Source: an uncultured Clostridia bacterium | GTDB lineage: Bacteria > Bacillota > Clostridia > Christensenellales > Pumilibacteraceae | Length of the DNA: 56,155 bases | NCBI GenBank assembly: GCA_947089425.1 | Contig: CAMUKG010000012.1 | Span: 1 to 56,155 of the forward strand | Reading direction: 5' to 3' | Shown here: positions 37,701 to 43,862 of the stretch, piece after piece | How the letters are laid out: every line of letters starts with the position of its first letter | Numbering within the stretch: the stretch's first letter is position 1 | Made by a program: the position numbers and the translations under genes | The notes under the pieces: model-generated | What the model saw: only the letters and a program-made list of their open reading frames with translations | Databases searched by the model: none | What the model was told of the DNA's origin: nothing

Positions 37701-40700
37701 ACGGTCTTGATAGTCAGATTCTTTGCCGTCCAAGCCGAAAGTGATATTCACGTTCACGGTATAGGTTCCCGCCGCCCACGGCAGCCCGTTTTCAAGGTAG
37801 TCGGCAGTAAGAATATTGCCGCTCGAATCTTTAAACACAATGGTTATTGCGTAATGTTCGGTTGAGTCAAGCGCAATTAAGCTCTCTATTCCTTCGATTT
37901 TGAGTTGAGTGCTGTTGACGGCGGTAATCTGTCCCGCCTTAAATTCGCCCGTAAGCTCTCTTGCGCTTCCGCCTACGCCGTTTTTGCCGAACGTGTAGCC
38001 GTTCATACTCACGGTGAGCGCAAGAAGCTGTTTTGTGATTGCCCAATGCAAATACACCGCCACGCCGTCGGTTTCGTTATAAACGATTGTACCGTATTCG
38101 TTGTTTACGGGTTCGAGAGCGCTACCCTTTTGGTCGTCTTTGTTCTCAATCCATTCGTAGTTATAGTTATTGTCGGAATTTACGGTGAGTTTGGCGTAAT
38201 ATTGCCCGCGAATATCAAACGGACCGCCTGCAATATATTTCTCCTCTTTCTCTTCATCGATTTTGCCGTATTCCACGTTATAGCTCACGGTATGACCGTT
38301 CACCGTTATGCTTCCGCTAAACGCGGCTTCGGGCTTGCGATCCGCGCCCGGTTCTTTTATTTGCAACGCGCGGTTTTCACCGAGCGCAGGCGCGGTGAGT
38401 TGCATTCTTTGCACCGTAATCGCGGCGGCGTTATATTCGTACTTGCCCGCAAAAGTGAAATCTTCCGCGTTCCCGTCGCCACTCCAACAGTAGTTGTTGC
38501 TGTCGATAAGACTGAAAGTAACGGTGTAAGTGCCCGCGTTTGTGTAGGAAAACACGCCGCTGTTTAACGTAAACGCTCCGCCCGAAACGGTCGCGTTATT
38601 CAGCCATGTATTTACGCCCGAAACGGTCGCGGTCACTTCGTTGTTAATTGAGGCGAGCCATTCGCTCCAATTAGCGCCCGAAACTTCGAAGTTAAGCTTT
38701 TGCGCCGCTCCGTTAAACGTTCCGCCGTTTGTCGAAGAAGTCGGCTTAACAATTTCTTTCTTTTTGATTATAAACGAATGTTGTTTGTCGGAGTCGAGAG
38801 ACGGAAGCGCGTAGTTTTTCTTATATTCACGCGTAAAGCCGGTTGCTTCGGCAGTCCAACGCCCCGCGTCAGTCCCCGCGCCGTCGGTCAACTCAACTAT
38901 CTTGCCTACCGTCACGGCTACTTTGCCTATGTCGTCGGTAGCCAAATCTTTAATAGTAGCGGTGGGCTTCTTCGCGTCGCCGTCGTAAGTAAACGAATCG
39001 TTACTCCATTCGAGTTCGACGATAAGCGGAGTTATAACAACTGTGTATGTATATTCGCGTTTTTTGTCCGCTTCGGTTGTTGCGTGTTCCCACTCGTAGT
39101 TTGCGTCGGGTTTAACAGTAACGGTATATCCGCCCTCAACCACGTTGCGCATTCTAGAGGTGTTGCCCGAAAGAGTAACCGAAACAATAAGCTTGCAATC
39201 GGAGCCGACAGTGTAATCAGCCCAATTTTTCACAAAATCGCCGAATAAATATTCATCCGCTCTATATGTTACCGTGATAGTATTGCCCGAAATGTTTATG
39301 TCGTCATTAAATACAATCGCCTCTAATTCCGCCGAAGTAATCGTAAACGATTTTATGTAGGGTTCGCCGCTCTCGGTGCAGAAGTTAGGCGCACCGTCGC
39401 CGCCGTAATAGAGCTTGACGTAATACGTTTCAGCCGCAGTTACGTTTTCCGCTTCGCCCGCAGTGCACTCGGCGTTAGTATAGACCTTAGCGGATAGCGT
39501 AAGCGTTCCCGCCGCCACTTCGGTTGCGGTAATGCCGTCGATAGCTTGCGGCGCGGGCGCGTGACCTTTTCCGTCGTATAAGAATGTAAGCTCGTTCCAC
39601 GCAAACTGTATTGCTTGCCTATATAAAGTATAGGTAAGCGTAATGTCGTTAGTGTGATTAGCGTCTTCGTCTGCCGCCTTTTTCCACTCGTAGTTAAATT
39701 TATCGGGCAACTCGACGGTAACGGTATATTCGCCCGCATTCGTAACGGCGAACGCGTTGCCGCTCTCGGGAAGCGTAACCGATATTGCAGTATTTTTTCC
39801 GTCGAGAGTTTTGCCCGCAATAGCCGATATGCGCATTGCGTCCGCCTCGAAGCTCGCGCCGCCTACCGCTACGGTATGCACCTCTCCGTCGTATTTGCCC
39901 AAATCGCCGCTATCAGTGAGTTGAGCGAGCGCTTTTTTTGCGATTATGTATTCCGCAAGTTCGATTTTGCCGTCGTCTTGCGGAACGCTCCATTCGTAGT
40001 TATCGGTAAAACTTGCGTTTATGGTAACGGTAACGGCGTATGCGCCCGCGTCCGTTATTTTAACTTCGCCCGCCGTTGTATTTATATCAATCTTTGAGGC
40101 ATCTATTGCCGTAACTCCGTCAAAACAAGTGCCGTGAACTTCGACGCTTAGGAATTCCCCGCCCGTTTTGGTTTTGTCGCCGTTTACGAGCGCTTTGCTC
40201 CAATCGGTTAGCGTAATCGTAAGCTCTCTACCGCTATAAATCGCGTTTGCGGGAGCGTTGAATGTAATAGGCGCAATTTGCGCTTTCTTCACCGTGATTT
40301 GCGCGTAAGCAAAAGGAAGATTGTAGTCTATGGGCGCGCCGTTTTCGTCAAGCTCGCCACAAGTTGCCGCATTCGCCTGCAACTCGGTTTCGTACAATGC
40401 GAAATAAGTTCCCGCGTCCCACTCGGAAAAGTCTCTTGTCTCGGGAGTTTTTTTATCCGCCTTATAGTAAGCGGTAGGCTCTTTTTTTATATCCACATAT
40501 TCGGCGCCGTTGCCGAGAACTTTATTTTGTGCGGAGAAATTTAAATCGGCAAGCTTTTTATTCTCTCCGTAATAGAATTCCGCGCCTGTCATGTCGAAAC
40601 TCAGCGAAAGTTTATTGATTACGAATTCTACCGAAACTTTGCCTCCCGTTACCGTTTGCCCCGTCGCCCATGTATAGTTTTTGGCATACGCGGCGGCAAT

Positions 40701-43400
40701 GGCAAGTTGCACGTTATATGTGCCCGCGTGTACAAATCCGCCTACGGGTTCGCCCGTAACGCTTAGCACCTCTTTTGCCGTTTCGGAATAGCTTATTCCG
40801 TCGTCGTTAGTAGCGCTCGGGAAATTCTCTTTGCCAACGAAATCCTTAACCGTGTAGCTTTCGCCGCGCTTATAATCGGGCGCGTTCGGCTCCGCCACGC
40901 TTATTTCGCGCGGCAAAATAGTTACCGTTCTTGCGGCGCCGCGCATGGTTTTAGACTGCATGTAGGCGGCGTTTTCTTCGGTGACCGCAATCACATAATA
41001 CGTGCCCGCGTTTTTGGGCGGTGTCTCGACGATTGCATCGTATTGCGGCATGTTGTCGTAAGTTTTTCCGTCGTAATCGTAGTAATATAATTTATATTTG
41101 AGCGCGAGAGTTTTATTTTCCAAGTCGTCGGCAGTCGCTTCGCGGTCTAACGTGTATTCCGTGCCCGCGATTTTCCCTTTTACCGTAGGTTTCACGGAAT
41201 TTTCGCCGTATCGCCACTCGGCGGCGTTCTCTCCGTAGTCCAAAACGACCTCGAACGTGCCTTTCGTGACTGTAACGGTATAGGTTATAATAAAGTCGGA
41301 AGTTCTGCTGACATATGTGGGTATAGAAGAAGTCGCCCACTGCCATTCGGGTTTAGCGTCGCTTTTAACCAGCAAACGAATAAGATATGTGCCACCCGCG
41401 TTAAAACCTACTTTGTTTGTTGTCTCGTCGAAAGACGCGAGAGGGTTTTCTCCCACGTCAAGCCGAGTTTCTTCGGCGTTAAACACTCCCATAAATTCCG
41501 CTTGCTCTTTTTGCTCGGGTTTTAACCAATTAAACGTAACACCGCAACCGTTGCTGTATTCGAGGTCGGGCGTATCGAGCGTGGGAATGTCGAGAGAATC
41601 GCGGTTTATGATAATGTTATCACCGACATATCCGTCTAACGGATAAGTTTCGGTTCCCAAATAATTCAATACCAATTCAATAACTTTAACTTTGGAAGTA
41701 AGTCCCGTTTCACCGATATTTGTTATCTCATCCGTTTTACCCTCGTCGGCATAAAACCTTGTAGTCAAACAACCCGAATCTATAAAATCCGAAAGCGAAG
41801 CATCGATATATGTATCGCGCGTACTCCCCTCAGGTCTATAAGTCAACCTAACGGTTAATCCCGAATAATCGAAAGGCTTATGCATCGTTTGCTGTGCAAA
41901 GCTACCGCTTATATCGCTCGACACTCTTTTCGGCGTTGCGGGCTGAATATTCGTAAACGTAACCGAAGCGGTTATGTTAGTGGCTATTTTATTGTCGCCG
42001 TCGCCCGAATAATAACGTATCGTTACAGGCTTTTTATATGGCGAAGTTGTGCCTATGTCGGTCCCTCTCGGCGTAAGCGAACCCTCAACTTCGTATTGCC
42101 CTGCACCGAGAGGCGAATCGGTTCCTTTCTTACCCGAATTATAGACGGGAATAATGAACCCCGCAAAAATATTAACGTTAAGTTGCGTATAAGAATAAAG
42201 TTCGGCAGGTTGTTTCCATTTTTCCGAAACTTCGATAGCCACAACCGTTCTTTCTTCAAACGGAATAGTTATGGAAGCCGTTTTTTGCGTTCCTTTTTGA
42301 CCTATAACCGTAAGATTTAACGTGTTGGGGCCCGCCGCAAAATTTCGGCTGTCGGTGTTCACGGTTTCGCCCGTTTGGGTGTTGGCGCCGCCTTGCAAAG
42401 CTCCGATATCGTCAAAGAACAACGTTAAATCGCGGCGGGAGTTCGGATAATGCGCAGTAATAACAAGCCCCGCGAAAACTTCTTGTTGCGTCATGCCCGC
42501 AACGAAACCCGAATAATCGCTCGGCGTTTTATAGTTACCCGCCGTGTCTTGCGTATAGTCGGGATTTACCGCAACCGATACGCTTTGAAGCGTTGCAAAC
42601 GTGGGGCGAACGATAACCGTGCCGAATGCACCGCCGCACTCGTTCACAAAAGCAACGGTAACGATATTGTCGGTATCCGCAATTAAACTGTTCCACGCAA
42701 AACTCACGTTATACAGTTCGCGGTTAACGATAAGTTCTTCTACCTCTTTGCTCGTGCCGTCTTCTTCGGTTTTCGTATACGTGCCGTAAACCTTTAAAAC
42801 TTTTTTCAAGGTTTGGGGAGTGTGGTCGTCGGAAACGGTTTCGGTAACGGGTGCTATTCTAAGTTTAGCGTATTGTTTGAGCGCCTCTTTTTTAACAACC
42901 GTAACGGGTGAAAGCGGCTCGCTGTCTATGCTTCCGCAACGAACCGAAACGGTGCTGAGTTTGATTGAATCGTCGGTTTCGAACTCCTTAAAATCGTCGC
43001 TCGGAAAATTATAGGAATCGGCGCGAGCCGTGCCGTTAATTGCAATTATGTATTCTTCGGGTTCGAGAACGAATTCGCCGTCGGCTGTCGTGCCTATTAC
43101 CGTAAGGTTTTGTTTCAACCCCGCAATAGTGGTAAACTCGGCGTAAATTACGGCGTCGGCGTTAAGTTCCGCAGTGAGCGTCGTGTAGGCGCGGTGCGGC
43201 TTCGCGACGGGAATTTCAGAAGCACCCCCCCCCGCAGATTCGGAGTCGGAAGTTATTTGCCCCGCAGAGTTTTCGGCAAACGCATTGCCGTTATAAAGCG
43301 ACGGAAGCACCGCACCGATACTAAGCAGTACGCAACCCAAAAAGGCGCAAAAAGCCATAGCCATTTTCCGCTTTAACGAAAGGTTACACAAACGTTTCAT
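28713..43400 (-). CDS. Giant repetitive MBG/Ig-like surface protein (4895 residues)
   Basis: A signal peptide (basic start, hydrophobic 14-33, cleavage after AFA at about 42) directs export. The body is a very long array of beta-sandwich units of the MBG/YDG and bacterial-Ig-like type. Phrases recur such as AGTYTVTV, YDGDAKKPTATI, VTYGEEPEYSAAAS, WSNDSFTYDG and NYEW. A membrane segment near 4825-4850 (VFVVVVSVLSGLSAVAAAAV) and a KKKK-containing cytosolic tail of about 45 residues anchor it. There is no LPxTG motif. Such arrays usually form long adhesin-like stalks. The start at MKRLCNLSLKRKM has GGAGAG upstream; the longer frame to 43475 has none. A nine-G tract encodes residues 56-59. The gene fills a quarter of the window and has no internal stop. 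Confidence 0.92.
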   Translation of the reverse strand: MKRLCNLSLKRKMAMAFCAFLGCVLLSIGAVLPSLYNGNAFAENSAGQITSDSESAGGGASEIPVAKPHRAYTTLTAELNADAVIYAEFTTIAGLKQNLTVIGTTADGEFVLEPEEYIIAINGTARADSYNFPSDDFKEFETDDSIKLSTVSVRCGSIDSEPLSPVTVVKKEALKQYAKLRIAPVTETVSDDHTPQTLKKVLKVYGTYTKTEEDGTSKEVEELIVNRELYNVSFAWNSLIADTDNIVTVAFVNECGGAFGTVIVRPTFATLQSVSVAVNPDYTQDTAGNYKTPSDYSGFVAGMTQQEVFAGLVITAHYPNSRRDLTLFFDDIGALQGGANTQTGETVNTDSRNFAAGPNTLNLTVIGQKGTQKTASITIPFEERTVVAIEVSEKWKQPAELYSYTQLNVNIFAGFIIPVYNSGKKGTDSPLGAGQYEVEGSLTPRGTDIGTTSPYKKPVTIRYYSGDGDNKIATNITASVTFTNIQPATPKRVSSDISGSFAQQTMHKPFDYSGLTVRLTYRPEGSTRDTYIDASLSDFIDSGCLTTRFYADEGKTDEITNIGETGLTSKVKVIELVLNYLGTETYPLDGYVGDNIIINRDSLDIPTLDTPDLEYSNGCGVTFNWLKPEQKEQAEFMGVFNAEETRLDVGENPLASFDETTNKVGFNAGGTYLIRLLVKSDAKPEWQWATSSIPTYVSRTSDFIITYTVTVTKGTFEVVLDYGENAAEWRYGENSVKPTVKGKIAGTEYTLDREATADDLENKTLALKYKLYYYDYDGKTYDNMPQYDAIVETPPKNAGTYYVIAVTEENAAYMQSKTMRGAARTVTILPREISVAEPNAPDYKRGESYTVKDFVGKENFPSATNDDGISYSETAKEVLSVTGEPVGGFVHAGTYNVQLAIAAAYAKNYTWATGQTVTGGKVSVEFVINKLSLSFDMTGAEFYYGENKKLADLNFSAQNKVLGNGAEYVDIKKEPTAYYKADKKTPETRDFSEWDAGTYFALYETELQANAATCGELDENGAPIDYNLPFAYAQITVKKAQIAPITFNAPANAIYSGRELTITLTDWSKALVNGDKTKTGGEFLSVEVHGTCFDGVTAIDASKIDINTTAGEVKITDAGAYAVTVTINASFTDNYEWSVPQDDGKIELAEYIIAKKALAQLTDSGDLGKYDGEVHTVAVGGASFEADAMRISAIAGKTLDGKNTAISVTLPESGNAFAVTNAGEYTVTVELPDKFNYEWKKAADEDANHTNDITLTYTLYRQAIQFAWNELTFLYDGKGHAPAPQAIDGITATEVAAGTLTLSAKVYTNAECTAGEAENVTAAETYYVKLYYGGDGAPNFCTESGEPYIKSFTITSAELEAIVFNDDINISGNTITVTYRADEYLFGDFVKNWADYTVGSDCKLIVSVTLSGNTSRMRNVVEGGYTVTVKPDANYEWEHATTEADKKREYTYTVVITPLIVELEWSNDSFTYDGDAKKPTATIKDLATDDIGKVAVTVGKIVELTDGAGTDAGRWTAEATGFTREYKKNYALPSLDSDKQHSFIIKKKEIVKPTSSTNGGTFNGAAQKLNFEVSGANWSEWLASINNEVTATVSGVNTWLNNATVSGGAFTLNSGVFSYTNAGTYTVTFSLIDSNNYCWSGDGNAEDFTFAGKYEYNAAAITVQRMQLTAPALGENRALQIKEPGADRKPEAAFSGSITVNGHTVSYNVEYGKIDEEKEEKYIAGGPFDIRGQYYAKLTVNSDNNYNYEWIENKDDQKGSALEPVNNEYGTIVYNETDGVAVYLHWAITKQLLALTVSMNGYTFGKNGVGGSARELTGEFKAGQITAVNSTQLKIEGIESLIALDSTEHYAITIVFKDSSGNILTADYLENGLPWAAGTYTVNVNITFGLDGKESDYQDRSFEIKDFVVEKRVVDFAWSNTEITYDGNGHMATATVTNAPDRKVAGDATVPALTVTLSDSGYGVDESGYPINVKTDAQGNAIPYNVKISAISDINNYTLDGVNVDGELLIKKFVVAVNGTSVLKHVYGESVTSEEKKWTFVNDFDKATLPATWSDDFVDVQIQDALHNNITNFVNTAAVGNSYRVVPVITNTNNFELNVTEGTFTIVKREITITIKSGVTLSSVYNENLITLDGNIYDVALNSTNVVAGAPAIANDVADSLVFALQVVDASGTAAMKGSSAGNDYRVTLKDVSSVAGYLGNNYTVHFDGVSYSITNAEITAISATGYSAPYDAGEHSVLDGTESATTVDGSAVTWWVAEVSSDEAVESLPEGLVWQKYSDVELKKDAGEWHYFVKAVAANHKDAFFMADGGYTPVTAKINKVVLTVSAALQIFFGEVAPESYGESGYLTDISGLVANFNGAGKMYSVTGFKGNDEALFKSNDEKFGLSGTFSYTAKNESGVSYAAGSAIGEYTFEFNLSSLESKNYTFGNGGGTLTVNALLVSVAIDNKESVYNAARETLTASVTASATSIYDGAIVDIFHKDDLSAIFTLSSAAFTHYANTETGANANTNKVGKYAIVAANGTASANYAITYAGAWADGDQSGKAGVYTLTPAAFTVNESVTAYGETTPEKYDENEHDALSFGADTANGIAAGEAAKTVDSAKYSVFYYLSDTQGETVSWGENGNGAGVLAAMPKFIDAGKYYVHYRIEAENHTAQEFERIVQIEKADNEFKTPFAFEKANVVFGWTDENDFGAVSASAWTYGAYDATNNPNGYLNASSSHRVVSPAMKFNRELPAISVTLEYFASASATGEPVGATTVDANFNEWFAGVFADGKFNAGFYKLTFTAQGTASYNQATSVRIFEVAKKDVTVKVQDAATTYGEEPEYSAAASGLVTNGTTQETLAQFNITPVFAGDYEVGHEKGSAGKAYTASITNQSDYTNAMTNYVVTFDTGTLTVNKRAVTVQIQNKSNHFDLLGKWDGEKYPIEKPDALTFSVTNGTIYGGDIVEGKTIEQGKEYVFNEVQIVFTLVTDAFKHEYCDFSNRTNSAGKYDILLEFLNNYGTDYDITWEKATFVIEKAALDMSITGPYKNEACTDKYTDNDETTYDGLGKHFKATARDNATLVFTPKYYTADKNKILSSAPVNVGDYIVEFISDNNNYESGARDRGFSIYPRTLTVTGSVVNEQPDKVVSGEALAATHYYNGAAYSVTYAFGNRVNNEQVTCSVSYTDKGGNTVSAPTNAGEYTVHIALGAEWSNYTLDKKSETFAISKTVVTNPAANSSVNATYDGDDKIFTVENYNGWTNFAGNKVLSQSVSVKEIVENNGGASRLKYETTMPDYGVSGDYMQTGEYTLTAKNAGIYTVKMSLADTKNYEFADSSKTYFEFAFTIERRHLSVSANRNITVQYGAPFAADSSRVKNVGVTYGIAGVLDVDVAAIIAAERNNGDFSDSGLVYNAADYNNVLGTEAAFVNKTFGVKPSGVIAYNYSVVYNDGIVTVVAREITVTVFGANNGVAEAVRDYTGEADHESTLNNALKTLAALNKFFRADSAADESGKDYGSKAFGKSGDTIESLGLTFEFGNPTNAATYFMNALCGNKNYRVSFVDFKGNTLDGDNRPTYIIKQLALTVKVGSLTVDAFAQSVSVVYGEDATVLYTVRYGGWLTGEGDELGVGTLKSGTATGQIAYASKLNGTGKPYAAYSSHVGESYTVEASGLAFTNYKVTYVSCPLAITPRYITATTFDRVYTEDNSGGAVNYHGGEHGAEHDAEIEFFGVGNSSEVFAPKFERTYSTKSTDANLIGAAPTKVGDYTVTVVISTNGIGANNRDYLFKAGSSDYATEDGNKFVSVSASGDALTLDYSVTQKEISNVRWSGNSEGNAPTYEDGKPEQTNTLTGYIKDVMNISSFTLGGDLSTAPVNPSKYEEHDFNVVIYVYSTGTFRIGLEFNDNAKRNYKWGNGDSVVYFEFRVTAERAEITGFTIKGWTYGEYDAEKNAPKAELTNGVQGEITFTYAWVSNDCPVTDFDPDGQIIANESELIKGLSFSQSVPVNAGYCVVRAYFAGNATLTNRSAYYLFRVSPALVIAPVLDSSASGYEYTGSVLSVQVLNYAASRMRVEESTQGLSVSYDGTLSATNAKSYSVTFALTNPKEYVNYVWGTGATVNSDGNVTLVWTIGKATNSLVWNNNDVTTQYGVPFENKLSATAKFGGSVNYYYANKDDFASASDVTSWNADAPINTGDYWIKAVSASGDNFNADENATGSLNIEKATLYATPSGYATYGETYSQSSASFACAISGTFYYNDTESSVLGNVLEKVTFKKGDIPEKLVVKDGGYAFMLETEHDTDYVKGLSADNYFILAQTGTFTVSPKEVRVWVRGANSFYGDAINESDVSCSLYISDSLAYTDDLSSLGITIAVNAERGDDAGEYAITATASNKNYAVIFSTDKYVIKPLEIRIAIKQDGATYTGEKNILPSASITNIYRADSGDDITSSVAEEEKNFSFVYSGVSNDGEWEHLEGNVSSESPYLAGTYTVTAESSLSGNYKLMGSTGIAFTIEKKQIDAQTEITVESKTYTGEKLASNLTSNELYTVVEHIGDCIEAGTYKVKLQINNFYNVAWAGISADTCELDFVILPASNALKSGTAITLGGWTFGQSANSPQAKTLFGIEADYVFEYYDSSSGKWSTAVPVNAGTHQVRLTVAGTKNYSSFVSEPVEFEIQKASLAAPELTLNESNASFTGSELQSAIRGFDSSVMGLEYSGNSKVLGSNVTVLALNAGEYAVKFIIKDKNNYRWADGVQTDENGNAVRGWTVARMKVARPTANNKNYVVNGKTLVYLPEGFDESIMKIKGNSYSYGGDFTAEIILVDTANYEWEDGTTDTVYIKWHIVGGKTVFVVVVSVLSGLSAVAAAAVAVQVVLHKKKKRAQADAEKSETGGSGDGTGGDAPQESAPAPQANAQGGTVA
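43225..43233 (-). repeat. Poly-G(9) tract inside the giant surface-protein gene
   Basis: Nine consecutive G on the coding strand encode part of SAGGGA just behind the signal peptide. It is the only G or C run of this length I see in the window. Gain or loss of one G would shift the frame and stop translation early, and would also affect the coupled downstream gene. Confidence 0.85.
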
Positions 43401-43730
43401 TACCAAACTCTCCTTTCCGCTCTTTTCGCCGCAAAACTTTGCACAAAGAATAGAGCGGTTAAAACCGATTTGCAAACAATACCGTTATTATTAAATTAGC
43501 ACAAATATTCGCGCACGTTTCGGCTCAAAAATCAAAACCGCCGCACATAGCGTGTTTTGCCGTGTTGAAAAAAGGCTAAAACAACCCGTGTGCGTGTTTT
43601 TTCGCTGCTTTTTATAAAAAACGCTAACACGTGCGCGCATTTTCAAGCATTATTCTGCAAAATATGCAACCCGTATAGGCAACCCGTGTGTGCGTTTTAT
43701 TTAGCGCAAAAAACCTAATTACTCGCATAT
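43401..43730 (-). other. Long 5' leader of the giant gene with repeated CAACCCGT boxes
   Basis: No gene lies between the promoter and the ATG. The leader of about 324 bases holds three direct copies of CAACCCGT on the plus strand (43582-43589, 43667-43674, 43680-43687), two of them extended to CAACCCGTGTG with a following TGCGT or CGT. It also has an interrupted inverted repeat around 43595-43630. These could bind a regulator or shape the RNA. Confidence 0.5.
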
Positions 43731-43760
43731 ATTTTATCACACATTACACATATATGTCAA
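43731..43760 (-). promoter_or_regulatory. Promoter of the giant surface-protein operon
   Basis: A perfect TTGACA (43755-43760, minus), 18 bases and TAAAAT (43731-43736). The start is near 43724. Confidence 0.7.
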
Positions 43761-43772
43761 GGGACTATATTA

Positions 43773-43807
43773 AAAAACATACGCGCAAACATTGAGTTTA
43801 CGCGCAT
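43773..43807 (-). terminator. Intrinsic terminator of the GH95-like gene
   Basis: On the minus strand ATGCGCGTAAAC and GTTTGCGCGTAT form a 12-base stem with two G-U pairs and loop TCAAT, then a T tract. It separates the glycosidase gene from the promoter of the giant gene. Confidence 0.8.
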
Positions 43808-43862
43808 ATAATAGTGATTTTGTCTTTGGAAATTTGTTGAAATGGCTGTATGCGCCACGAGT

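Noticed and set aside
43201..43240. The C9 run as an assembly error
   Set aside because: The giant frame remains open on both sides with this length, including the signal peptide, so the length given here is consistent with a functional gene; errors cannot be excluded without reads.
28731..43376. Many rightward frames of 60-360 codons opposite the giant surface-protein gene
   Set aside because: They lie wholly within the giant frame, lack binding sites, have low-complexity Arg/Val-rich translations and follow its codon structure.
28713..43400. Repetitive coding region as a CRISPR array or satellite DNA
   Set aside because: The repeats are protein-level beta-sandwich motifs with varied DNA sequence inside one open frame; there are no regular short repeats with unique spacers.
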